This document shows, one piece after another, positions 53,722-62,547 of a stretch of DNA of 64,000 bases (positions are counted from its first letter, which is position 1; each line of letters opens with the position of its first letter). The stretch comes from JAPOXR01 sp965221935. Its GTDB lineage: Bacteria > Pseudomonadota > Alphaproteobacteria > Rhodobacterales > Rhodobacteraceae. A program made the translations under genes and the position numbers. The notes beneath the pieces were generated by a model. It had not been told where the DNA came from, made no database searches, and saw only the letters and a list, made by a program, of their open reading frames with translations. Location of the stretch: the NCBI GenBank assembly GCA_965221935.1, contig CBDCSZ010000078.1, positions 1-64,000 on the forward strand, written 5' to 3'.

Positions 53722-54321
53722 TCAGCTGTCTGCTTCCATCTCTTCAGCGACAAAGCGCGGCATGTCATGTTGAGTCTGCTGCAGCCGGTCCGGACGAGGC
53801 GCACGGCCGACCACCTGTTCAAGCTCAGCGAGCTCGATGAAATTATCCGCCTGCCGCCGCAGGATGTCAGCGATCATTGGCGGTGAGCTTTGCACTGTGG
53901 ACACAACAGACACCCGAACGCCCTTGCGCTGCAGCGACGCGACCAGCGGCCTGAAATCGCCGTCCCCGGTGAACAGCACAATGTGCTGAACATGCTCGGC
54001 AATCTCCAGCGCGTCTATGCAGAGCTCGACGGCAGTGTTGCCCTTGTATCGGCGCCGCCCGGACTGGTCGGTGAATTCTTTCGCGGTTTTGGTGACGATC
54101 ATGTAGCCGTTATAGTTCAACCAGTCTACCAGCGGCCGGATCGGGGTGTAGTCTTCGTTTTCGACGAGCACGATGTAGTAGTACGCCCGTATCAGGGCGC
54201 CGCGGCTGGAGAACTCTTCCTTCAGCTTTTTGTAGTCGATATCGAATCCCAGACCCTTGGCCGCCGAGTAGAGGTTTGAGCCGTCGATAAACAATGCCAG
54301 CCGTTCGTTCCGATAAAACAT
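53722..54321 (-). CDS. NYN-domain (LabA/DUF88-like) protein
   Basis: This 199-residue protein is a NYN domain of the PIN-like RNase superfamily. Acidic residues appear in ALFIDGSNLYSAAKGLG, KGNTAVELCIDALEIA and IVLFTGDGDFRPLVASLQRK, the expected metal-binding set. LabA/DUF88 relatives are found across alphaproteobacteria; RNase activity is likely but the target is unknown. AAAGGA lies six bases before the chosen ATG (MFYRNERLALF). A 25-residue C-terminal tail is unconserved. Confidence 0.88.
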   Translation of the reverse strand: MFYRNERLALFIDGSNLYSAAKGLGFDIDYKKLKEEFSSRGALIRAYYYIVLVENEDYTPIRPLVDWLNYNGYMIVTKTAKEFTDQSGRRRYKGNTAVELCIDALEIAEHVQHIVLFTGDGDFRPLVASLQRKGVRVSVVSTVQSSPPMIADILRRQADNFIELAELEQVVGRAPRPDRLQQTQHDMPRFVAEEMEADS

Positions 54322-54576
54322 ATTAATTCCTTTCAATCATTTATGCCGGGCCTCAGCTGCCAACCAACTGCGGAAAGCCGCGGGTTTTGTATTGTCGCTG
54401 AAAGTATAAATTCCCGCCGGTTTTGCAGCGGACTATAGCCGAATACGCCTCGCTTGCGAGTAAAAACACACGGTTGATGATTTCCCGTTTGACGGCCAGG
54501 CCCGGCTGTTCACGCGGGCGCCCTCGGCGCGGAATCGCCAGTTGACGGGCTTCGCGGAAGCGCTGCGGCGATCATC

Positions 54577-55180
54577 TCACGCGGCGGTCCCGCTGATCAT
54601 TGTGCCCCGGTCCGGGATCCGGCGGCTCAGACACTGCAGGGACAGGACGTTTATCTCGAGTTCGGCCATGTTCAGCCAGCTTCCGCGCTTCGGCGTGTGG
54701 CGGACCTCGAACAATCTGGCGAGGCGCGCCGCCTCCTTTGGCTCGAAAGTGTCGCAGAGCGTCGAAAACCGGTGTGTGTGTACAGGCTGTCCATCACCAG
54801 CACGATCCTCTTGCCGGGAAAGTGGACGTCGGCAAGGTCGTTCAGCGCCCTGGCGAAGCCCCGCCGCGCGCCGCTGCCGGCGCGTCCCGGCTGATCAGAA
54901 CAGTCCCGCCGCCGAAGTCACGGCCGCAGACGCCGGGCACGTCCTCCATGGCACACCGTTTGCGCGTCCGTTCCACCGTCGAGCCCCCGACGTCAAGAAT
55001 CCGGGCGATATCCGCGTCGACGAAGCCGCCGTCGGAGCGGCCTTCGTCCGCCAACAGCAGGATGTGCGCCCTGAGGCGGCACTCCTTTGATCCCCCGCCG
55101 CTGTCCAGAATCTCTTTCAGCCGCCCGCTCTCGTTCTTCCCGAGCGGAACCCTGTGAATTTCCCTGCCTGCAGATTCCAT
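54577..55180 (-). pseudogene. IS630-family transposase, frameshifted remnant
   Basis: The first frame reads MESAGREIHRVPLGKNESGR, ECRLRAHILLLADEGRSDGG and VDADIARILDVGGSTVERTR, the IS630 N-terminal helix-turn-helix. Another frame later has LADVHFPGKRIVLVMDSLYT (the second catalytic Asp) and a third RLFEVRHTPKRGSWLNMAEL (the final Glu), ending RRIPDRGTMISGTAA. The first DDE region and linking segments are lost or out of frame. It has decayed next to the DUF262 locus. Confidence 0.8.
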
Positions 55181-55361
55181 TGCTTCCGCTTCCTGACCGC
55201 TCACGGCGCTGCCGATGACGGCGGATCTCCATCCGCTTCGGCTGACCGGCCGCCAGGAAGCCATGTCGCCCGTTGCCGTCTTGCCTGCTTGATGTGCAAC
55301 GGCATACACGCGCGGGGCTGGAAGGGATACCGGCCAGGCCGAAATGGAATGGCCGTCATTT

Positions 55362-55466
55362 CTATGGTGTCAGGAATCCAGTCGTCTCGAACGAAGTGGC
55401 GAGGTCAGCGAAAATTTTGACCTCGTCGCTGAATTCATCCGCCGTGGCTCGAAACTGAGTGACCAC
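55362..55466 (-). CDS. Short gene after the DUF262 protein, probably truncated
   Basis: Two bases after the DUF262 stop a GTG opens 34 codons: VVTQFRATADEFSDEVKIFA, then DLATSFETTGFLTP and stop. The tight spacing suggests that a second gene of the DUF262 operon began here. The frame ends where non-coding, IS630-related sequence begins, so it has probably lost its 3' part. DUF262 proteins often pair with a nuclease gene, but the 34 residues are too few to name a family. Confidence 0.4.
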   Translation of the reverse strand: MVTQFRATADEFSDEVKIFADLATSFETTGFLTP

Positions 55467-55468
55467 TC

Positions 55469-56665
55469 TCAACTTCCCGGGCAAAGGAGCAGACTCTCGA
55501 ACAGCGCAATTCTGTCGCGCACGGCACCTGCCGTATTCCGTGTCGCCCTTAGCAGGTCGCGTTTGTCCTCGTCCGCGAACGCCGCCTCCAATTCCCGCCG
55601 TATCTCCGCAGCACGTGCTTGTATCAGATCGCGGCGATCCCAGCACCGGTCCAACGCGGTCATTGCCGCGTCGTACATCGCCGCAGAAACGAGACTTTTG
55701 GTTCCGTCCGCGGCCGCGGTCTGAAATGGTCGGTTATCGAACAGTTCAGAGAGAAACTCCAATCGCTCGCCAAATTCTTCAACGAGCGCGTCCGCATTCT
55801 GCTCGCTCATCTCTTGCTCCATAGCGCGATCGAGCATGTCCCGCATGGCTCCACGGATATTCGACTCGTCCCGAAGCGCCACGAACCTGAGCGCAAGTTC
55901 GCAATCCGCCATCTTCGAGTACAACGTATTCATTGCCCGCTCTTCGTTCTCTTCGTCATCCGGGTCGTATGGCGGTATCCGAAAAACGCTCGTGAACGCA
56001 GGAAGCCTGCTCATACGCAGCAGCGCTTTGTTGAGAGGTCCCGGATTCATGGCGTTCCGTATTTCATGCGCATTAAGGTTGATACTGCCGGCATTGAGGC
56101 GGTCAAACGCTCGCCGCCGCAGATCGTTTGGGGTCGCGTTCGAAGATTCGGGGATAATCCGGTCGCTCTCAAGCAGAAGAACAATCGCAGACACGCTCGC
56201 CCGGTCCAGCGCGCGGACCACACGTATCGGGCAATCCGAGTACGCCAACCCGTTCAGCCGATGCAGAATCCGGAGATTCTTTAACTTCAGCTGCCCGGTA
56301 TGGAATTCCCTGATAGCGTTCAGCCTCTGTTGACCATCCATAACTTCGTATCGTGCCGCATCGTTCTCATAGAGGTAGATTGGCGGTATTGGGATGTTGA
56401 GCAACATCGACTCGATCAGTGCAGACTTCTTTTCCTGGTTCCATCTGATCCGTCGTTGGTATTCGGGACGAAGCGTTATCTTCCCGCTTGATCCGATGAG
56501 GTCGACGATCTGGGGCAGGAAGTAGCTTGCCGTCTGATAAACGACACGCAACTTCTGATGGGCGGCGAAATACTCGTCCAGGCTTGTTTCCGGCGGCTCA
56601 GACGCTTCGACGGCGTCTTCCTCGAATCCGACGTCTCCCATTTCAATTTCGACGGCATCATTCAT
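55469..56665 (-). CDS. DUF262 domain protein (ParB-like, GmrS/GmrD N-domain type)
   Basis: This 398-residue protein carries DUF262. The marks are LRPEYQRRIRWNQEKKSALI with the conserved Q-R-W, ESMLLNIPIPPIYLYE, and the hallmark YEVMDGQQRLNAIREF (DGQQR). The domain is NTP-hydrolysing and ParB/Srx-like; it occurs in the modification-dependent nuclease GmrSD and in several anti-phage systems. The C-terminal half is helical and unassigned; no DUF1524 nuclease domain is visible. The downstream gene is truncated, so the system is probably incomplete. Confidence 0.85.
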   Translation of the reverse strand: MNDAVEIEMGDVGFEEDAVEASEPPETSLDEYFAAHQKLRVVYQTASYFLPQIVDLIGSSGKITLRPEYQRRIRWNQEKKSALIESMLLNIPIPPIYLYENDAARYEVMDGQQRLNAIREFHTGQLKLKNLRILHRLNGLAYSDCPIRVVRALDRASVSAIVLLLESDRIIPESSNATPNDLRRRAFDRLNAGSINLNAHEIRNAMNPGPLNKALLRMSRLPAFTSVFRIPPYDPDDEENEERAMNTLYSKMADCELALRFVALRDESNIRGAMRDMLDRAMEQEMSEQNADALVEEFGERLEFLSELFDNRPFQTAAADGTKSLVSAAMYDAAMTALDRCWDRRDLIQARAAEIRRELEAAFADEDKRDLLRATRNTAGAVRDRIALFESLLLCPGS

Positions 56666-56713
56666 TCTTCAGTTTCTCCACGATACGGAAAGTGGATTCG
56701 GCATCATCATAAT

Positions 56714-57038
56714 CTACCACCCCGAAAAGGACCGCCTCTGAAACCCAATCCAATTCGCAACGGCTTGGCACACTTCCACCATCGCCTCATACAGTCCGAC
56801 GAATTTTGCTGCGAGTGCGGCTCCGGGCGCCTTGGCAAGAGCGGCTGCCGCCGCCGTCAGCCGGTCCATCAACCATCGAACAAAACGGATCGTCAGCTCC
56901 TTGAATCTCGAGATGTCCTTGTTCAATGCCGCCAGGTCTGCGCTTGACGCGTTCACTTGCTCGACAGCGCGCCCAACGATTTGATCGATGCCTTGATACT
57001 CGTCAGGGGAGAGAGGCGCGTCACTCGTTGGTCCAATG
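56714..57038 (-). CDS. Small helical protein of unknown function, 5' end uncertain
   Basis: A minus-strand frame reads NIGPTSDAPLSPDEYQGIDQ, IVGRAVEQVNASSADLAALN, KDISRFKELTIRFVRWLMDR and an Ala-rich helix up to FQRRSFSGW. There is no good start; a GTG at 56956 gives 80 residues, while protein-like sequence extends upstream to about 57038. It ends 48 bases before the DUF262 gene and may be part of the same locus. The 5' end may have been lost. Confidence 0.45.
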
Positions 57039-58044
57039 TTCGCTGCGGCTAAATTTCTCCGCCATCGCCGGGAAACCGCTCCAGATCATCCGCTCGGTCG
57101 GTCTCGCGGGAACGGCAATGGGCCCGGGCCCAGTATGGAACAATCCGGGTGAAGCTGCTGAAGACAGCCTGCAGGCTCACGGTCAGTGTGCGCATGATAC
57201 GGTTATCCATGCCCTCGGCCCATCCGTATCAGGAACTCTTCGCGCAGGTGGCCCGTGCGCTGCGCAGGGCCGCCGCCGCGCGCACTCAGTAAACCGTCCG
57301 ATTTGGAAATCCGCCGCCCGTTGACAACGGCCGCCGCCGCGCGCACTCAGTAAACCGCCGCACCACTGCCGGAACGCGCCGGCCGCGGCCGGCGGCGGGA
57401 GAGTTGTGTCCGGATTCCGCCAAAGGGAGGCCAGCGACTTCAAGATCCGTCCATTTCATCCCTGTGAACGCCTCCGGAACCTCAAAATGCCGCCGCAAAA
57501 CCACAACTCCCCGTAACCGCCCGCCGGAAACCGCCGGAAACAGTCAATTTCAGCCGAAAGAGATGAAATTCTGGAATCGGTAAGATATGCGGGTTAACCC
57601 CGCGCCCCGGTGCCCGATCTTGACCAAGAGATCGCAGCACATTCGGCAGCGGATGCCAATTGTCGCACAATTCTATGCATGGCACGGACGGTCGATAATG
57701 CACAAAGAGACCGGATCGGTGCCCGCGAAGTCTACAACCGGAAGAAATCCTTTTTGTGTCTGACGCTCATCCTGGCGCACATTACCAATTGGCATGCCCG
57801 GGAAATCACGAGAACGGCGGCCACTTCGGATATGTCTTGCGTCCGCGACCCGCCTCTGCACATCAACCCAGTCAAATGGCGGAATTTGGTCTCCTGCGGC
57901 GAGAAAAATCTGAGCCAGCAAAGCAATGGCCACACGCCCATCGGAATGCCTTTTGGCACGAATCTGGCTGACAGCCTGATTGGCGCAACCGGAAATTCCG
58001 GTAATGGATCGCGACACACTGGCGACGAATTCGGAAAGAGTCTC
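57039..58044. other. About 1 kb without a recognisable gene
   Basis: Frames are open on both strands but none shows a family pattern. A minus-strand piece near 57040-57110 (TERMIWSGFPAMAEKFSRSE) may be a gene or IS fragment I cannot name. The region holds the 29-bp repeat pair at 57268-57357 and ends at the 3' end of the LysR-type gene. Confidence 0.5.
57268..57357. repeat. Two 29-bp direct repeats, 61-bp period
   Basis: A 29-base sequence beginning GGCCGCCGCCGCGCGCAC and ending AGTAAACCG occurs identically at 57268-57296 and 57329-57357, with 32 unrelated bases between. The geometry equals that of a type I-E CRISPR unit (29 + 32), and the terminal TAAACCG recalls I-E repeats, but there is no internal dyad and no cas gene. 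The period is the same as that of the 26037 pair. Confidence 0.75.
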
Positions 58045-58935
58045 TTAAAGACCGCGACTTATGCAGTGCCGTTTCAACACGTTGAAGGACGCAACTCCGT
58101 CGAGGCTTTGGCGAAAGACCAGGCACGACTTGATTGTCATAAATGGGTCGACCAATCGCACCGGGCGGATCAAGTCCATCTTCAGAAACTCCATTATTGG
58201 CTCTGCAAGCCAAGTGACATACTTGCCGGATGTGATGATTTCGGCAACGGCAATAATGGATTGCGATGTCATCGCAAAAGTCGGGATGCCGCCCGTTAAT
58301 TCCTCGATCCGACGCAAAAAGCTGTCGATGTTCTTCGGATCGTTGCCGAACATCACCCAAGGATAATCCAACAAACGTTTCGGGTTTTCTTTGTGACAAG
58401 GGTGGTCTGCGCTGGCGACGAGTTGGATGCGGATGTCGGGTCCGTCTGCTTTTTCCAGAAAAGGCGGCAACGCATCCAAACTCCCAGAGTCTGCGCCAGT
58501 AAGAATGCCAATGTCACCGTTCCGAATCGCAGGTTCTAGCCTGTTAAGGGGACCAATCGACAAGTCGACCCGAACCGCTGGATACAATTTGTGCATTCTG
58601 GAAATCGCTGCGGGGAGCAGATGGTATCCCCAAACCGGGATGGCCCCAATGCGAAGAATGCCGCGCTGACCTTCGCGAAAGGCACTGATTTCCGCCTCGG
58701 CGAATTGGATTTCACGGTCAATGATCTGAACATGGGAAAGAAGCCGTTCATCAAAGGGGCTCAGGCTCACACCCTTTGAATGCCGCTCAAATAGCTCAGC
58801 CCCGTAACCGGCTTCCAGCGCGTGGATCGATTTTATCAGAGACGGCGGCGTGATCCCCAACTGACGCACAGCTTTACCAATGCTCCCCGAGCGGGCAACC
58901 GCCAGAAATCTCTCAAGCAGAAGAAGGTTTTGCAT
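58045..58935 (-). CDS. LysR-family transcriptional regulator
   Basis: This 296-residue protein has the LysR N-terminal winged helix, FLAVARSGSIGKAVRQLGIT and PPSLIKSIHALEAGYGAELF, and a periplasmic-binding-protein-like effector domain from about residue 90 (LRIGAIPVWGYHLLPAAISR). It is complete. It is divergent from the sulfatase remnant at 59041, with 105 bases between, so it may once have controlled that gene. The effector is unknown. Confidence 0.9.
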   Translation of the reverse strand: MQNLLLLERFLAVARSGSIGKAVRQLGITPPSLIKSIHALEAGYGAELFERHSKGVSLSPFDERLLSHVQIIDREIQFAEAEISAFREGQRGILRIGAIPVWGYHLLPAAISRMHKLYPAVRVDLSIGPLNRLEPAIRNGDIGILTGADSGSLDALPPFLEKADGPDIRIQLVASADHPCHKENPKRLLDYPWVMFGNDPKNIDSFLRRIEELTGGIPTFAMTSQSIIAVAEIITSGKYVTWLAEPIMEFLKMDLIRPVRLVDPFMTIKSCLVFRQSLDGVASFNVLKRHCISRGL

Positions 58936-59040
58936 AGTATTTCAATTTGTGAACTGATTTCGGAAAATCATGAAATTGATTGAAACCGACGTCAACCGTA
59001 ACCTTCTCCCGACCGGGCGCATTCTCGTCGGTCTAAATTC

Positions 59041-59520
59041 ATGCGGACGCTGAAAATGAACATAATTGCTGTCGTCTGCGACACGTTTCGCCTGGACCAT
59101 TTTCCAGGTTTCAACACCACGGAAATCATCGCTCCCAACATCGAGCGTTTGCCAAGACTGCGCAAGTCTTCAAAAACTGCCGCGCGGGCTCGTTTCCCAC
59201 GGTTCCGGCACGCGCAGATATCGCAACCGGAAAATTCGCATTTACGTTTATGGGCTGGGCCGCACTTCCAAAATCGCAGACTACGATGGCGGAGTGCATG
59301 TCGAGATCTGGTTATTTGACCTGCGGCATCGCCGACAACCCCTACCTTGTCCGCAACGGCTATGGCTATGACCGCGGCTTTCAGGATTTCATTTGGGTGC
59401 GTGGCCAGCGGGCCGGTGTTGAAGGACGCGACGTCAGGAAGAGCTGGACAAGTGAAAACGACGGTTTCTCGGCGCAGACCTTCACCCAAGCCTGCGACTG
59501 GATCGAAAGGAACGCTAATC
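59041..59520 (+). pseudogene. Sulfatase, frameshifted and truncated by an IS
   Basis: The N-terminus reads MNIIAVVCDTFRLDHFPGF and TTEIIAPNIERL, the metal-binding opening of type I sulfatases (VVCDTFRxDH). A frameshift near 59150 leads to FKNCRAGSFPTVPARADIA and GKFAFTFMGWAALPKSQTTM, including a T-V-P-x-R segment like the active-site block, then CGIADNPYLVRNGYGYDRGF. At 59521 the sequence enters the IS end. About one third of a sulfatase remains. LysR and sulfatase are divergent. Confidence 0.85.
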
Positions 59521-60231
59521 CGAACTTCACGTCAGGATTTGACAGGTTTTCTCTGCGCAGGCAAGGACACCGTGTTGTTTTCGCTTGATTTTCTGGGGGT
59601 CCGGCCGGGCCGGAAGGCTGTTTCAGCCTGTCACGGCACTGGCAACAATCCCAGGCGGCTCGATTTCCAGCAGCCCGAAGGCTCTCTTCTGGAGCGCGGT
59701 CGGCCGCGCGGCCATGCGGAACGCGCTGCCGGGCCTGCCGGGCAGCGACACGTCGTTCAGCGTCAGCGTTCCGAGATCGGCGAGCAGCGTCCGGAAGCTG
59801 TGGACCGGCAGGCCGTCAGGGGTCTGTTTCGCGGCCGCTTTGGCCCTGGCGCTTTCGGAGACCTCCGCCTTTTCAACCGGGGTGGACCGACCGGCGCGCG
59901 CGGCTTCGCGGTCGCTGTCCTCGAACAGGATGGGGGCGAGTTTCTCACGCATGCTCCGCTCCACATGCCAGGCGAGCATGCAGAGGAACACATGCGCCCT
60001 CACCCGCTTTTCGTTATAGACGTGAAACGGGCGGACCTTCAGCCCTGACGTCTTCATGGTCCGGAAGGCGCGCTCCACGAGGGCCAGGCTCTTTTAGGCC
60101 GCCACCGCCGCCCCGCTTCCGACCGCCTCCTTTCCGAGGCTGGCGCGCACCACATAGATTCCGTCGAGGGCCGCCTCCGCCGCGATTTTCGCCGCGTCGC
60201 GGCTCCAGTCCATTCCGTCATCGCGGATCCC
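59521..60231 (-). pseudogene. IS1634-like transposase, C-terminal remnant with IS end
   Basis: The minus-strand reading from 60231 is GIRDDGMDWSRDAAKIAAEA, DGIYVVRASLGKEAVGSGAA, a TAA stop where related proteins have AYKSL, then KSLALVERAFRTMKTSGLKV, VFLCMLAWHVERSMREKL and a stop near 59623. The terminal repeat 59521-59613 matches the window's first 93 bases. The N-terminal two thirds is absent because the IS21-type element begins at 60232. Two defects make it dead. Confidence 0.8.
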
Positions 60232-60298
60232 TGTCAGTGCCGGATGAATACTCCCCAAAAGCGCCGAAGTAAAAATCCCCGGTTTCCAGGCTGATGGT

Positions 60299-60328
60299 TT
60301 GACCGGGTGGGCATGCCCACCCGGTCAA
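60299..60328. repeat. 30-bp perfect palindrome in the IS21 left end
   Basis: TTGACCGGGTGGGCA at 60299-60313 is followed by its exact inverse. It lies between the left terminal repeat and istA. The IS21 remnant at 20615 has a palindrome of the same length at the same place with two compensated base pairs. It could be a hairpin that blocks incoming transcription or a binding site for IstA. Confidence 0.8.
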
Positions 60329-60393
60329 GATCGGCGAAAACACCACCTCAACAATAAGCCAATGGAGGCATTGGGCAGGTGGTTGGATTGAGG

Positions 60394-61635
60394 ATGATCG
60401 TTTTGATTCACGATTTGAAGAGACAGGGTCTTTCGATCAGCGCAATTGCGCGAAAGACCGGCCTGGACCGCAGGACGGTCCGAAAACACCTGGAGCGGGG
60501 CCTCGAGGTCCCGAGCCGTACTCCGCGTGCGCCGCGTGCGCGGCTGATTGAACCTTACGAGGCGTATCTTCGCCAGAGGATCATCGTCAGCCCCGGCCTG
60601 TCCGGCCGACGGCTCCTGCGCGAGATAAGAGATCTCGGCCACACCGGGGGATATACCTCGGTGACCGACTTCCTGCGCCGGTTGCGGGATGACCTTCCGA
60701 AGAGATTCGAGATCCGGTTCGAAACCCCGCCCGGCCGGCAGGCCCAGGCCGGTTTTGCCGAGTTCACGACCTGCTTTGCGGGCGAGCCCGGGATCCGCCG
60801 CAAGGTCTCGCTGTTCTCGTATGTGCTCGGTAACAGCCGCTGGCTGTGGGGACGGTTCTGCCTGGACCAGAAGCAGGAGACGGCGCTGCGTTGCCACATC
60901 ATGGCCTTTGAGGCTGCAGGTGGCGCTCCGCAGGAGGCGCTCTGCGACCGGATGAAGACCGCGGTGCAGTCGGAAGCGGAAGATGGCGCCATCACCTGCA
61001 ACCGGTCGCTGGCGGCGCTTCTGGACCACTATGGCTCCGCTCCCCGGGCCTGCCGCCCATACAGGGCCAAGACGAAGGGCAAGGTGGAGCGGCCGTTTCG
61101 CCACATCCGCCAGGACTTCTTCCTGGACCGGGTGTTCCACAACCTGGACGATCTGAATGCCCAGTTCGCCGACTGGGTCTCACAGATTGCCAATTCCCGG
61201 CTGCACGGTGCCGCCGACCGGGTGGTCAGCGAGGCCTTCGCCGAGGAGCAGCTCCACCTCATCGCCTTGCCGGATATCCCCTGCAATGCGGTGTTGGTGG
61301 AGGAGAGGCGGGTCAGCCATGAGGGCATGGTCTCGGTGGGCGTCAATCTCTGTTCGGCGCCCGATACCACCCGCAAACGGGAAGTCGAGATCCGGCAATA
61401 TCCCCGGGAAGTCCATATCTTCGAGGATGGTGTGCTGGTTGCCTGCCATCCGGTGCTCGAGGGCAGGAACCAGAGGCGGATTGATCCCGGTCATCGGAAA
61501 TCGCCGCCTGGCAGGCAGGCCTGCCGGCAATCGCCCGGGCGCAATGCACCGATGGATATCGTGATCACGCCGAGACCGCTGGTCTTCTATGACAACGTGG
61601 CCCGACGCATGGCCAGCCTGGAGACAATCCGATGA
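60394..61635 (+). CDS. istA: IS21 transposase IstA (first catalytic Asp apparently lost)
   Basis: This 413-residue protein (418 with the GTG at 60379) has the IstA helix-turn-helix LKRQGLSISAIARKTGLDRR and a DDE core. The second Asp is in EALCDRMKTA and the Glu in TKGKVERPFRHI. The first Asp normally lies in an AQVDFA-type sequence; here the corresponding stretch reads RQAQAGFAEFTTCF, with Gly in place of Asp. If correct, the enzyme cannot cut DNA. The stop overlaps the istB ATG. Confidence 0.85.
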   Translation: MIVLIHDLKRQGLSISAIARKTGLDRRTVRKHLERGLEVPSRTPRAPRARLIEPYEAYLRQRIIVSPGLSGRRLLREIRDLGHTGGYTSVTDFLRRLRDDLPKRFEIRFETPPGRQAQAGFAEFTTCFAGEPGIRRKVSLFSYVLGNSRWLWGRFCLDQKQETALRCHIMAFEAAGGAPQEALCDRMKTAVQSEAEDGAITCNRSLAALLDHYGSAPRACRPYRAKTKGKVERPFRHIRQDFFLDRVFHNLDDLNAQFADWVSQIANSRLHGAADRVVSEAFAEEQLHLIALPDIPCNAVLVEERRVSHEGMVSVGVNLCSAPDTTRKREVEIRQYPREVHIFEDGVLVACHPVLEGRNQRRIDPGHRKSPPGRQACRQSPGRNAPMDIVITPRPLVFYDNVARRMASLETIR

Positions 61636-62471
61636 CCTCGGTGAGCGAGCGCATCCGGGGGAGCCTGATCGGCCTGCGCATGCCGCGGGCGCTGGAAATC
61701 CTCGACCGGGTCCTGCAGCGGGTCGAACGCGGAGAGGCCGCGGCGCTCGAAGCGATCGACGAATTGCTGCTGGAGGAATACGCCTCGCGTGAGGGCCGCA
61801 GGATCACCATGGCGCTGCACACGGCCCGGCTGACCCCGGTCAAGACGCTGGAGAGCTTCGACTTCTCCTTCCAGCCCTCGCTTGATCGCAGCCGGGTGAT
61901 GGCGCTGGCCCAGCCCGAGTTCATCGAAAGGGCCGAGGCGCTGCACCTGATCGGGCCGCCGGGGGTCGGAAAATCGCATCTTGCGGGTGCGTTCGGCGTC
62001 ACCGCGGTCAAGGCCGGAAAGTCCGTCTGCAGGGCAACCCTGGCCGAACTGACCGATGCCCTCTTGAAGGCCGAGAGGGAAGGACGCCTGGCCGAGAAGA
62101 TCCGCTTCCATACCCGGGAATCGCTGCTCATCGTCGATGAAATCGGTTATCTGCCGATCACCGGCGGTGGCGGCAACCTGTTCTTCCAACTGGTCAATGC
62201 CCGGTATGAAAAGGGTGCGATGATCCTGACCTCGAACCGGGGTTTTGCCGAGTGGGGCGACATCTTCGGCGATCCCGTGGCGGCAACGGCTCTGCTCGAC
62301 CGGCTGCTTCATCATGCCAGCGTGATCCAGATCGAAGGAGCCAGCCACAGGCTGCGCAACCATGCCGATCTCATACCCGAACATGTCCGGGCAACCGCAC
62401 CGATCACGCCGCCCCCGCCTCCGAAACGGAAGCGGGGGCGGCCAAGAAAGGAGGGCTGCACCGACGCGTGA
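61632..62471 (+). CDS. istB: IS21 helper ATPase IstB
   Basis: This 279-residue AAA+ ATPase selects targets and stimulates IstA. It has Walker A in LIGPPGVGKSHLAGAF, Walker B in LLIVDEIGYLPI, and the sensor-like SNRGFAEWGDIFGDPVAATA typical of IstB. The C-terminus PPPPPKRKRGRPRKEG is a basic tail. It is intact. The ATG overlaps the istA stop. Confidence 0.93.
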   Translation: MTSVSERIRGSLIGLRMPRALEILDRVLQRVERGEAAALEAIDELLLEEYASREGRRITMALHTARLTPVKTLESFDFSFQPSLDRSRVMALAQPEFIERAEALHLIGPPGVGKSHLAGAFGVTAVKAGKSVCRATLAELTDALLKAEREGRLAEKIRFHTRESLLIVDEIGYLPITGGGGNLFFQLVNARYEKGAMILTSNRGFAEWGDIFGDPVAATALLDRLLHHASVIQIEGASHRLRNHADLIPEHVRATAPITPPPPPKRKRGRPRKEGCTDA

Positions 62472-62547
62472 ACTGGTTCGTCACCAAGTGCCAAGGGTGG
62501 GGAATTTTAAGTCGGCACATCTGGGGAAATTTGAAACGGTATTGACA

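Larger units (their letters stand above)
60232..62547 (+). mobile_element. IS21-family element, complete ends
   Basis: The left end starts TGTCAGTGCCGGATGAATAC and the right end, read inward from 62547, starts TGTCAATACCGTTTCAAATT; both carry the TGTCARTRCCG and TTCCCC/CTCCCC blocks typical of IS21 terminal repeats. The 2,316 bp hold istA and istB, overlapping by four bases. No target duplication is visible, and left and right flanks are remnants of two different ISs, so recombination or deletion has altered at least one side. Confidence 0.85.

Noticed and set aside
57610..58299. A 229-codon plus-strand frame opposite the LysR 3' end and its downstream DNA
   Set aside because: It has no family resemblance, and its right part is antisense to the well-supported LysR gene.
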